Source: Sphingomonas mali NBRC 15500
Lineage (GTDB): Bacteria; Pseudomonadota; Alphaproteobacteria; Sphingomonadales; Sphingomonadaceae
Assembly (NCBI RefSeq): GCF_001598415.1
Contig: NZ_BCYX01000014.1
Span: forward strand, 52,732-116,731
Reading direction: 5' to 3'
DNA length: 64,000 nucleotides
Notes under the pieces: model-generated
Seen by the model: only the letters and a program-made list of their open reading frames with translations
Databases searched by the model: none
Told to the model about the DNA's origin: nothing
Position numbers and translations under genes: made by a program
Shown: positions 57,191-64,000 of the stretch, one piece after another
Layout of the letters: the number at the start of each line of letters is the position of its first letter
Position numbering within the stretch: the stretch's first letter is position 1

Positions 57191-57868
57191 TCATTGCTCG
57201 TTGAGCACGAAGCGCAGACTCATCGCCTTCCATTGCTCGATCGGCACGCCATCCTTGGTTGCCGGCTTGAACCGCCATTTGCCCAGCGCCTGGCGCTGCG
57301 CGGCGGCGAAGAAGGCGTCCGATGCGGCCGACACCTTCTCGACTTGCTTCACCCGGCCGTCGGTGCCGACCAGCACGCGGAGCACGACGCGCCCGCTATT
57401 GCCTGCGCGCTGCTCCTCGGGCGGATAAGGCGGCTGGAGCAGGTTCTGGTAGCGCGGATCGATGAACGCATCGACCATGACGGGCTTGGCGATGGGCGTC
57501 GGGATCACAGCAGGCGTTGGATCGGGACTAGTGCCGATCGCGGGGCCGGGATTCGGCGGCGGCGTCTCGCGGGTCGTCGGCAACGGATTGATTGGTGGCA
57601 GCGGCAACGGCTGCACCGGTGGGGTATAAACGATCTCTGTCGGCGGGGTCTTGGTCTCGGTTTTCGGAGGTTGCGGCTTGATCGGAGGGGGCGGCGGCGG
57701 TTCAATAACCGGGTATCCCTCGAAGATGTCGGGTTCCTTGATGACGTGAGTGATCTGCAACCCCATCACCAGCGCCGCGATCGGCCCGGCGGTCATAACC
57801 AATGCCAGCGCCATGCTGCCCGGCTTGAACGCCGGGCCCGCGCCATAACGGTCGCCATAAGTCGCCAT
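57191..57868 (-). CDS. tonB: Energy transducer TonB
   Basis: A 225-residue protein. One N-terminal helix (residues 19-37) anchors it in the inner membrane. A proline-rich spacer (about 55-120; PPPPPPIKPQPPKTETKTPP) spans the periplasm. The C-terminal domain (YPPEEQRAGNSGRVVLRVLV, QALGKWRFKPATKDG) contacts TonB-dependent receptors. AAGGAG stands 8 nt before the ATG. An AT-rich region with two dyads lies upstream. ExbB/ExbD are not in the window. Confidence 0.93.
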   Translation of the reverse strand: MATYGDRYGAGPAFKPGSMALALVMTAGPIAALVMGLQITHVIKEPDIFEGYPVIEPPPPPPIKPQPPKTETKTPPTEIVYTPPVQPLPLPPINPLPTTRETPPPNPGPAIGTSPDPTPAVIPTPIAKPVMVDAFIDPRYQNLLQPPYPPEEQRAGNSGRVVLRVLVGTDGRVKQVEKVSAASDAFFAAAQRQALGKWRFKPATKDGVPIEQWKAMSLRFVLNEQ

Positions 57869-57909
57869 ATCGTCTCTCCTTTCACGGTCTCGGATGCCGC
57901 GACTCAGAG

Positions 57910-57946
57910 ATGTTACAACATTACTTTATATGATACAAGATATCAT
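57910..57946 (-). promoter_or_regulatory. AT-rich tonB upstream region with two inverted repeats
   Basis: ATGTT-AC-AACAT (57910-57921) and ATGATA-CAAGA-TATCAT (57930-57946) stand in an unusually AT-rich 40 bp between gltX and tonB, 40-80 bp before the tonB start. They may be operators for an iron-type regulator, but neither matches a Fur box well. Confidence 0.4.
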
Positions 57947-57949
57947 CGA

Positions 57950-59272
57950 TCACCCGGGCGAGAGCCGCTCCAAAGCGCGGTCGTGGCCGATCAGCGGGAG
58001 CAACGCCGCCATGTCGGGGCCATGATCCATCCCGGTCAGCGCGCGGCGCAGCGGCAGGAACAACGATTTGCCCTTGCGCCCGGTCGCTTCCTTGAGCGCT
58101 CCGGTCAGCGCGTGCCAGGGATCGCCTGTCCAATCGATCTCGCCGGCAAGCCGGTGTGCGGCGTCGAGGAACTCGCGATCCTCGGGATCGACGGCGACCG
58201 AGATCGGCCCCTCCACCACATGCCACCAGTCGGCCGCACCGGCGATGGTCGTCAGATTGGGCCGGATCGCTTCCCAGGCAGCGCCGTCCATTCCGTCAGG
58301 CAGGCGATCGGCGACCGCGGCGAAATCGAGCTGATGGACGATCCGCGCGTTGAGCTGGGCGAGCTCGCCTTCGTCGAACCGCGCCGGCGCGCGGCCAAAG
58401 CGCGAGAAATCGAACGCGGCGATCAGCGGTGCTGGGTCGACGAACGGCTCGACCGGATCGCTGGTACCGATCCGCGCGAGCAACGCAGTGATCGCCTGCG
58501 GTTCGATCCCTTCCTCACGGAAATGCTCGACCCCGAGCGAACCCAGCCGCTTCGACAATTTACCTTCCGCTCCGGTCAGCAACGCCGCATGCGCGAAGGT
58601 CGGCAGCGGCGCGTTCATCGCCGCGAACATCTGCAGTTGGAGCGCGGTGTTGGAGACGTGATCCTCGCCTCGAACGACATGGCTGATACCCATGTCCACA
58701 TCGTCGATCACCGACGGCAGCATGTAGAGCCACGACCCGTCAGCGCGGCGGATCACCGGATCGCTCATCGTCGCGGCGTCGAAATGCTGGGGGCCGCGGA
58801 TCAGATCATGCCATTCGATCGCGCCCGGATCGAGCTTGAAGCGCCAATGCGGGCGGATGCCGTCAGCCTCGAACTTGGCGCGATCGGCGTCCCTGAGCGA
58901 GAGCGCGGCGCGGTCATAGACCGGCGGCAGACCGCGCCCGAGCAGGATCTTGCGCTTGAGCTCCAGTTCCTGCTGCGTTTCGTACGCCGGATAGATCCGC
59001 CCCGCGGCGCGCAGATCGTCGAAACGGCGTTCGTAGAGCGCGAACCGCTCCGACTGCCGCACTTCGTCATCCGGAGTCAGGCCGAGCCAGGCGAGATCGG
59101 CGCGGATCGAGTCGACATAGCGCTCCTCGCTCCGCTCGACATCGGTATCGTCGATCCTGAGCACGAACCGCCCGCCGGTCGACCGCGCGAACAGCCAGTT
59201 GAGGATCGCGGTGCGGATATTGCCTATATGGAGATTGCCGGTCGGACTCGGCGCGAAGCGGGTAACGGTCAT
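57950..59272 (-). CDS. gltX: Glutamyl-tRNA synthetase
   Basis: A 440-residue class I synthetase. The HIGH-like motif is in FAPSPTGNLHIGNIRTA near the start, and the KMSKS-like loop is AEGKLSKRLGS. Both halves, including the C-terminal anticodon-binding region, are present, so it is not the short GluQ form. At 440 residues it is slightly short for GltX, typical of the GltX2 type found beside a longer paralogue in many alphaproteobacteria. It charges tRNA-Glu, possibly also tRNA-Gln for transamidation. Confidence 0.94.
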   Translation of the reverse strand: MTVTRFAPSPTGNLHIGNIRTAILNWLFARSTGGRFVLRIDDTDVERSEERYVDSIRADLAWLGLTPDDEVRQSERFALYERRFDDLRAAGRIYPAYETQQELELKRKILLGRGLPPVYDRAALSLRDADRAKFEADGIRPHWRFKLDPGAIEWHDLIRGPQHFDAATMSDPVIRRADGSWLYMLPSVIDDVDMGISHVVRGEDHVSNTALQLQMFAAMNAPLPTFAHAALLTGAEGKLSKRLGSLGVEHFREEGIEPQAITALLARIGTSDPVEPFVDPAPLIAAFDFSRFGRAPARFDEGELAQLNARIVHQLDFAAVADRLPDGMDGAAWEAIRPNLTTIAGAADWWHVVEGPISVAVDPEDREFLDAAHRLAGEIDWTGDPWHALTGALKEATGRKGKSLFLPLRRALTGMDHGPDMAALLPLIGHDRALERLSPG

Positions 59273-59382
59273 GCCCGCGACTTAGGGCGAGTAAGAGTGG
59301 CCGGCAATGCGCGCGCATGATCGCGGACGCCCGCCGCCCCAATCCGTCCCCGCCGACGCGGCGCTATGGGTTCGGGCTGTGG

Positions 59383-59844
59383 TCAGTCATAGACGGCACT
59401 GACATCCTGCTTGATGCCATGGAGCCGAACGACCTGACGCCCCACGCAGACCGGAGCGGCGATAAGGCGCATCCATTTCGACGGCCCGTTCACCGGCATG
59501 ATTTCGGCATCGAGAGTGAAGCCGCGCCGATGCTTGATGGCATAAGCGCGCAGCCGCTCCATCGCGCTGCGCGATGGTTCGGCATACAAAGCGGCAATCT
59601 CGTCCCGCGCGAGGGCCGCGTCGTGCGGCAAGCCGAACAGGTCGAACACCCCGTCCGTCCAGCTCAGGGCATTATCGGACAGATCGCATTCCCACAGCCC
59701 GATGCCGCGCGCCGCCAGGAGCTCGGGATGGCGCGCGGGAGCAACCAGCGCCTCGCTCGGCCCGTCGAGCAGGCACCCGAGGTCGAAACGCTGATGTTGC
59801 TCGAACAAGGGCCAGCTATGGGTCAGGGGTAAAGCATGGCTCAC
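59383..59844 (-). CDS. PAS domain protein, stand-alone
   Basis: A 153-residue protein: residues about 45-150 follow a PAS-3 fold (GIGLWECDLSDNALSWTDGV, VFDLFGLPHDAALARDEIAA, then WMRLIAAPVCVGRQVVRLHG). The end, HGIKQDVSAVYD, is where a PAC motif leads to an output domain in longer proteins, but the frame stops here. There is no kinase, cyclase or DNA-binding domain. It may be a small sensory adaptor or a truncated sensor. About 190 bp upstream contain nothing I recognise. Confidence 0.72.
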   Translation of the reverse strand: MSHALPLTHSWPLFEQHQRFDLGCLLDGPSEALVAPARHPELLAARGIGLWECDLSDNALSWTDGVFDLFGLPHDAALARDEIAALYAEPSRSAMERLRAYAIKHRRGFTLDAEIMPVNGPSKWMRLIAAPVCVGRQVVRLHGIKQDVSAVYD

Positions 59845-60037
59845 GCTCGTGGCGCTCCGTTACAACAGGTGGACGGCCGTCCTTGTCGGTGGTTTTGTAT
59901 GGCGCTGAAAGGGTGTCCAAAAGGTTTCAGCGGCCTACCCGAAACGGCAAGTCCATCGACTTCGGCGGGCGCTGTAGATCCGCGCCTAAAGCCGCTTTAC
60001 GCGCCCCTTGGCCGTTTGATCTTGAAGGCGAGGATTC

Positions 60038-61087
60038 TCACCCGGCGCCGCGGCCGACATCGATAATTGCCTTCGCGAACGCCAATGGCGCTTCCTGCGG
60101 CAAATTGTGGCCGATGCCGCCCGAGATGGTGCGGTGCTCATAGGGACCAGTAAACTTCGCCCGATATCTGGACGGATCGGGGTGGGGCGCTCCGTTCGCG
60201 TCGCCTTCCATCGTGATGGCCGGGATCGTCACGGGCGGCGCGGTGGCAAGCGTCGCTTCGACCGCGTCATATTGCCGCTCGCCTTGCGCGAGGCCGAGGC
60301 GCCAGCGGTAATTGTGGATGACGATGGCCACATGGTCCGGGTTCGCGAACGATGCGGCGGACCGCGCATAGGTCGCGTCATCGAACGCCCATTGCGGTGA
60401 CGCGAGTTCCCAGATCAGGCGGTTGAAGGCGTGGGTGTTGGCGGCGTAGCCGGCCTTGCCCCGCTCGGTCGCGAAGTAGAACTGGTACCACCATTGCAAT
60501 TCCTGCTTCGGCGGCAGCGGCGCGACATTGCCGGCCTGGCTGCCGATCAGATAGCCGCTGACCGACACCAGCGCCTTGCACCGCTGCGGCCAGAGCACCG
60601 CCATGATGTCCGCCGTCCGCGCGCCCCAATCGAAGCCCGCGACGATTGCCTTCTCGATCTTCAATGCGTCCATAAGGGCGATGCCGTCGGCCGCCAGCGC
60701 GGCTTGTTGCGCGTTTCGCGGCGTCGCGTCCGAGCGGAACGTCATCGAGCCGTAGCCGCGCAGATGCGGAATGATCACGCGATATCCCTGCGCGGCCAGG
60801 ACCGGCGCGACCTCGACGAAGCTGTGGATGTCGTAAGGCCAACCGTGAAACAGCAGCACGGCCGATCCGCTCGCGGGTCCCATCTCGACATAGCCGATGT
60901 CGAGGACGCCCGCCGCAACGTGCTTGATCGTCTCGAATGCCTTCGGAACCGGGGGAGCCGGGCGCGTGCGCTGTGGCGTCTGCGCCTTGGCGGTGGCGGA
61001 GCCAAGGAGAGCAGCGGCCATGGCGGCAGCGCCGGAAACGAAATTCCGACGGTCCGGGACGATCGGATCTGGCGTCGATTTCGGCAC
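60038..61087 (-). CDS. Tat-exported alpha/beta hydrolase, epoxide hydrolase-like
   Basis: A 349-residue protein with a twin-arginine type signal (DRRNFVSGAAAMAAALLGSA). The hydrolase core carries the oxyanion motif HGWP (81-84), the nucleophile Asp153 in GFDWGART, and the His in GGIGHNLPQE. An Asp nucleophile with HGxP points to epoxide hydrolases or haloalkane dehalogenases, not serine esterases. The GTG at 61087, preceded by AAGGAAG, is preferred over the ATG at 61132. The substrate is unknown. Confidence 0.85.
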   Translation of the reverse strand: MPKSTPDPIVPDRRNFVSGAAAMAAALLGSATAKAQTPQRTRPAPPVPKAFETIKHVAAGVLDIGYVEMGPASGSAVLLFHGWPYDIHSFVEVAPVLAAQGYRVIIPHLRGYGSMTFRSDATPRNAQQAALAADGIALMDALKIEKAIVAGFDWGARTADIMAVLWPQRCKALVSVSGYLIGSQAGNVAPLPPKQELQWWYQFYFATERGKAGYAANTHAFNRLIWELASPQWAFDDATYARSAASFANPDHVAIVIHNYRWRLGLAQGERQYDAVEATLATAPPVTIPAITMEGDANGAPHPDPSRYRAKFTGPYEHRTISGGIGHNLPQEAPLAFAKAIIDVGRGAG

Positions 61088-61341
61088 GGCTTGGCTTCCT
61101 TCTAAGCAGTTTGAGGTCTGGTCGGGCCGCATGGTCGTGTGAGGGGACCCAGATCAAGCGGCGCCGGTGGCGTGTGGGGATAATCAGTCGCGGCGGCCCT
61201 CTCACGGGACTTAGCTACCGTCGATGGCGATGCTCGTCGCTTATGGGATCAGCAGGTCGCCACAAGGCAACTTCAGGCGTCCCATGCGAGGCAAGCCGCA
61301 AGTTAGGAATGCAGCAACCGCGGCCGGATAATCATGGCGCC

Positions 61342-61881
61342 ATGAATGTCCGCGAAGCCATACGGTCCGTCCGCGACGACTATGTCGAACAATTCGACGC
61401 GATGGTCGCGCTTCAGCGCGCCAAACGATCCGACATTTTCGTCGATCGGCGCATGACGCGGCCCGAGAGCAGCCTGTTCGGCAAACTCTATGTTCCAGAC
61501 GTCAGCTTCGGCGATCCAATGACCGAATGGCTCGACATGGTGCCTCGCGATCGGGCCGGTGCGCTGCCCGGCTTCTCGCTCGAAACGCCCAGCCTCGTCG
61601 TTGAGGTCGAAGATCTCTGGTGGGACGATCTGCGGCTTGACCATGATGGGGCGTTCACCGGGAAGCTGGTGAGTTGGTGGTTCGATCGCTGGATGCCTCG
61701 CGCCGATTCGGCGACCCCGCGAGCGGAAGGCGTGAGCGGCTTCATCCATAGCGTGACGGTCGACGAGACGTGGATGAACGTGGACCTTGGCACCGCGACG
61801 ATCGACGCCTTGTTCAACCTTCTTTCGATCGCACAGAATTGCGGCGCCAAGTCAGTACGCGTCACCCGCGGTCGTCGCTGA
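61342..61881 (+). CDS. Hypothetical protein
   Basis: A 179-residue soluble protein with no recognised domain. The N-terminal part is helical (EAIRSVRDDYVEQFDAMVAL). The rest is acidic and rich in Trp (DLWWDDLRLDHDGAFTGKLV, SWWFDRWMPRADSA) and ends with a short basic tail. The ATG at 61342 is used. The frame is open for several hundred bases upstream, but that overlaps the hydrolase gene on the other strand and looks non-coding. It converges with rlmE, ending 32 bp before that stop. Confidence 0.6.
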   Translation: MNVREAIRSVRDDYVEQFDAMVALQRAKRSDIFVDRRMTRPESSLFGKLYVPDVSFGDPMTEWLDMVPRDRAGALPGFSLETPSLVVEVEDLWWDDLRLDHDGAFTGKLVSWWFDRWMPRADSATPRAEGVSGFIHSVTVDETWMNVDLGTATIDALFNLLSIAQNCGAKSVRVTRGRR

Positions 61882-61913
61882 CGCGGCGCAGGCCGGGGCT
61901 CGGCCGCGCGCGA

Positions 61914-62594
61914 TTAGCGTTTCGCTAAATCGCTGCCTCGCCCCTTGAACCCCTGCGCCACCACGAACCATTCGACCGAGCCCTTGCGGCTCGACGGCGG
62001 CTTGGCGTGCTTCACCGTCGCGAAATTGCGCTTCATCTCGGCGACCAGCGTCGAATCGGCGCCGCCCGCGAACACTTTCGACACGAACGTGCCGCCGGGC
62101 TTGAGCACGTCGATCGCGAAGGCCAGCGCGGTTTCGACCAGCGCCAAGGTGCGCAGCGCATCGGTTTGCGGATGGCCGACCGTATTCGCCGCCATGTCCG
62201 ACATGACGAGATCGGGCGCGCCGCCCAGTTCCGCGATCAGCCGATCGGGCGCCGCATCGTCCATGAAGTCCATTTGCAGAATGGTGACGCCGTCGATCGG
62301 ATCGACCGGCAACAGGTCGATGCCGACGATCGCCGCCTTGGGCACCTGACGTCGCACGACCTGACTCCAGCCGCCGGGTGCAAGACCCAAATCGACCACG
62401 CGGCTCGCGCCCTTGAGGAACCCGAACTTCTCGTCGAGTTCGATCAATTTGTATGCCGCGCGGCTGCGATAGCCTTCCGCCTTGGCGCGCTTGACGTAGG
62501 GATCGTTCAATTGCCGTTCGAGCCAGCGCGTCGATTGCGGCGTGCGATTGCGCGAAGTCCGTACGCGGGTATGCCCGCCGCCGCCGCCCCTCAT
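61914..62594 (-). CDS. rlmE: 23S rRNA 2'-O-ribose U2552 methyltransferase
   Basis: A 226-residue FtsJ/RrmJ family enzyme that methylates U2552 of 23S rRNA. SRAAYKLIELDEKFGFL carries the first catalytic Lys, VDLGLAPGGWSQVV the SAM site, MSDMAANTVGHPQTD the Asp, and GGTFVSKVFAGG plus SVEWFVVAQGFKG the Lys and Glu of the K-D-K-E tetrad. A Gly/Arg-rich N-terminus precedes the domain. The ATG overlaps the ppx stop (ATGA), so the two genes are coupled. Confidence 0.94.
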   Translation of the reverse strand: MRGGGGGHTRVRTSRNRTPQSTRWLERQLNDPYVKRAKAEGYRSRAAYKLIELDEKFGFLKGASRVVDLGLAPGGWSQVVRRQVPKAAIVGIDLLPVDPIDGVTILQMDFMDDAAPDRLIAELGGAPDLVMSDMAANTVGHPQTDALRTLALVETALAFAIDVLKPGGTFVSKVFAGGADSTLVAEMKRNFATVKHAKPPSSRKGSVEWFVVAQGFKGRGSDLAKR

Positions 62595-63643
62595 GGCCGT
62601 TGCGCTCCCATCAGGCGCCGCAAGATGCCTTCGCGGATGCCGCGATCGGCCACTCCCAGCCGCTCGGCCGGCCACAGATCGAGGATCGATTCGAGGATCG
62701 CGCAGCCCGCCACGACCAGATCGGCGCGCTCGCCGCCGATGCAGGGGAGGCGCGATCGCTCGGCCACGGACATGCCCGACAATTCGGCCGAGATGCGGCG
62801 CATCGCTTCGGTCGGGACGATCAGCCCGTCGACCTTGGCGCGATCATAATGGTCGAGTTCGAGGAATACGCTGGCCAAAGTCGTCACCGTTCCGCTGGTC
62901 CCGAGCAGCCGTGGGGCCTTCAGCTTCGCGGGCACGCGCGCGGCAAAAGCGGCGAAACTCTCGGTCGCCAGCGCCCGCATCCGCGCGTACGATTCGCCCA
63001 GCGCCTCGGTAGTATGGCCGCCGCCGGCATGTTCGGTTAGCGACACCACGCCCCAGCGCGCCGAATGCCAGTCGAGCACGCGCGGATGATCGCCCGACAG
63101 GTCGATCAGCACCAATTCGGTCGATCCGCCGCCGATATCGAAGATCAGCGCTGGCCCATCGCCCGGCTCCATCAGCGCGTGGCAGCCGAGTACCGCCAGC
63201 CGCGCTTCCTCCTCAGGCGAGATGATGTCGAGCCGGATGCCGGTCTCGCGATAGGCGCGCTCGATGAATTCGGCGCCGTTCGCCGCCTGGCGGCACGCCT
63301 CGGTCGCGACCGACCGGGCGACCAGCACGTTGCGGCGGCGCAGCTTGTCGGCGCAGATCCTTAGCGCCGCGATGGTACGATCGATCGCCGCGTCCGACAG
63401 CCGCCCGCTCGAGGCGAGGCCCTCGCCCAGCCGAACGATCCGCGAAAAGGCGTCGACCACGGCGAAGCCGTTGCCCTGCGGCCGCGCGATCAGCAGGCGG
63501 CAATTGTTGGTGCCGAGATCGAGCGCGGCATAATGCGGCGCATCGCCCCAGCGCTTGGTCGGAATGCGGGCCGGACGGGCGGCGGGCTTGCCTGGTGGGG
63601 CGGCGCGCTGCCGGTGCGGCATATTGGCGGGAACGTCCCCCAT
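62591..63643 (-). CDS. ppx: Exopolyphosphatase/guanosine pentaphosphatase (Ppx/GppA) family protein
   Basis: A 350-residue ASKHA-fold phosphatase. The phosphate-1 motif is AALDLGTNNCRLLIA, the second loop IFDIGGGSTELVLIDL, and the catalytic Glu lies in ATEACRQAANGAEFIERAY. It lacks the C-terminal HD-like domain of longer Ppx proteins. It removes terminal phosphate from polyphosphate or pppGpp. A basic 35-residue N-terminal tail (MGDVPANMPHRQRAAPPGKP) precedes the domain. Pairing with rlmE is common in this group of alphaproteobacteria. Confidence 0.92.
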   Translation of the reverse strand: MGDVPANMPHRQRAAPPGKPAARPARIPTKRWGDAPHYAALDLGTNNCRLLIARPQGNGFAVVDAFSRIVRLGEGLASSGRLSDAAIDRTIAALRICADKLRRRNVLVARSVATEACRQAANGAEFIERAYRETGIRLDIISPEEEARLAVLGCHALMEPGDGPALIFDIGGGSTELVLIDLSGDHPRVLDWHSARWGVVSLTEHAGGGHTTEALGESYARMRALATESFAAFAARVPAKLKAPRLLGTSGTVTTLASVFLELDHYDRAKVDGLIVPTEAMRRISAELSGMSVAERSRLPCIGGERADLVVAGCAILESILDLWPAERLGVADRGIREGILRRLMGAQRP

Positions 63644-63813
63644 GCCGTCGTAACTCTTATATTCTTGCGGTCCGGCCCATAGCCCTCCGCTGCTTGGCGC
63701 CGAGCCTAACCGAACTGGCGCGATGCGACAAGCGAGCGGCCGTTCGCGCGATCTTGCCGGTTGCCCCAGGCCCTTGACCGGTCGCGCCAGCCCGCCTAGA
63801 GCCCGCCGCCTGT

Positions 63814-63887
63814 TGCCCCGTCGTCTAAAGGTAAGACTACGGACTCTGACTCCGTCAATTGAGGTTCGAATCCTCACGGGGCATCCA
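63814..63887 (+). tRNA. tRNA-Gln(CUG)
   Basis: The 74-nt gene folds as a full cloverleaf: 7-bp acceptor stem TGCCCCG / CGGGGCA with the U1-A72 pair typical of tRNA-Gln, D-arm GTCT-AAAGGTA-AGAC, anticodon arm ACGGA-CTCTGAC-TCCGT with anticodon CTG, and T-arm TGAGG-TTCGAAT-CCTCA. The 3' CCA is encoded (63885-63887). It reads the codon CAG. The remaining 113 bp to the window end show no gene or direct repeat that would suggest an attachment site. Confidence 0.95.
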
Positions 63888-64000
63888 GTCAATCGAAAAT
63901 TTTGTCTATTTCTCAGCGCATTAGGCAGTGATTCGATTTTCGGCTCCCTCGCTGGCCCCCACACTGTCTAATTGACGGCTTCTCGCCTAAAGTTGGCATT

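Noticed and set aside
63814..63887. tRNA-Gln as a phage attachment site
   Set aside because: No direct repeat of the tRNA 3' end and no integrase gene are visible in the window; only 113 bp lie downstream.

Overview
The window is a high-GC bacterial chromosome segment that fits a sphingomonad alphaproteobacterium. The evidence is an argH / small lipoprotein / lysA run, a hybrid RibB protein with a degenerate RibA half, short flagellins without a variable domain, and two families of palindromic intergenic repeats. Genes are densely packed with many ATGA, GTGA or TGATG start/stop overlaps. No gene-free stretch exceeds 300 bp, and no insertion sequence, prophage or CRISPR array is seen. The longest gaps, at 4873-5125, 6176-6415, 38753-38991, 40854-41102 and 61088-61341, hold repeats, promoters or terminators where listed and otherwise nothing recognised.

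Layout: 1-7.7 kb carries a truncated ClC channel, a CoA-transferase, a K+ channel-like protein, a secreted M28 peptidase, and a LacI regulator divergent from an MFS permease. 7.7-14.9 kb is a MoxR operon (DUF4129, DUF4350, MoxR, DUF58, SpoIIM-like, RDD) with a divergent membrane protein. 15-22.2 kb is housekeeping: PilZ protein, TlpA-like lipoprotein, argH, small lipoprotein, lysA, a precorrin-2 dehydrogenase-like protein, CorA transporter and a PLP enzyme.

22.3-40.9 kb is a motility island. On the minus strand, a sigma-54 activator starts a run of fliEFGH, fliIJKLMNOP, fliQ and fliR-flhB. Then come fliD-fliS and an orphan receiver protein. Two flagellin genes are divergent from the activator. 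Both flagellins and fliD share a TAAA-N14/15-GYCGTTC element, which I read as the local sigma-28 promoter. flhA, fliA, the flg genes and chemotaxis genes are not in the window.

41-49.5 kb is mixed: an AT-richer unknown membrane protein, a quinone oxidoreductase, a reductase, an ArsR / SRPBCC / GST operon with palindromes at its promoter, an acetyltransferase, an M13 peptidase, and an orphan lasso-B2-type protein. 49.6-52.1 kb is acetyl-CoA synthetase followed by an overlapping macro-domain gene; acs is broken by an exact 7-bp tandem duplication. 52.1-59.3 kb holds a TMEM175-like channel, the riboflavin cluster ribD-ribE-ribBX-ribH, tonB and gltX. 59.4-64 kb holds a PAS protein, a Tat-type hydrolase, an unknown protein, rlmE, ppx/gppA and tRNA-Gln(CUG).

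The most unusual items are the broken acs coupled to a macro-domain gene, the putative sigma-28 signature, FliM without its CheY-binding peptide, the HTH-RibB-RibX protein, and repeat hairpins placed inside the flagellar and MoxR operons.
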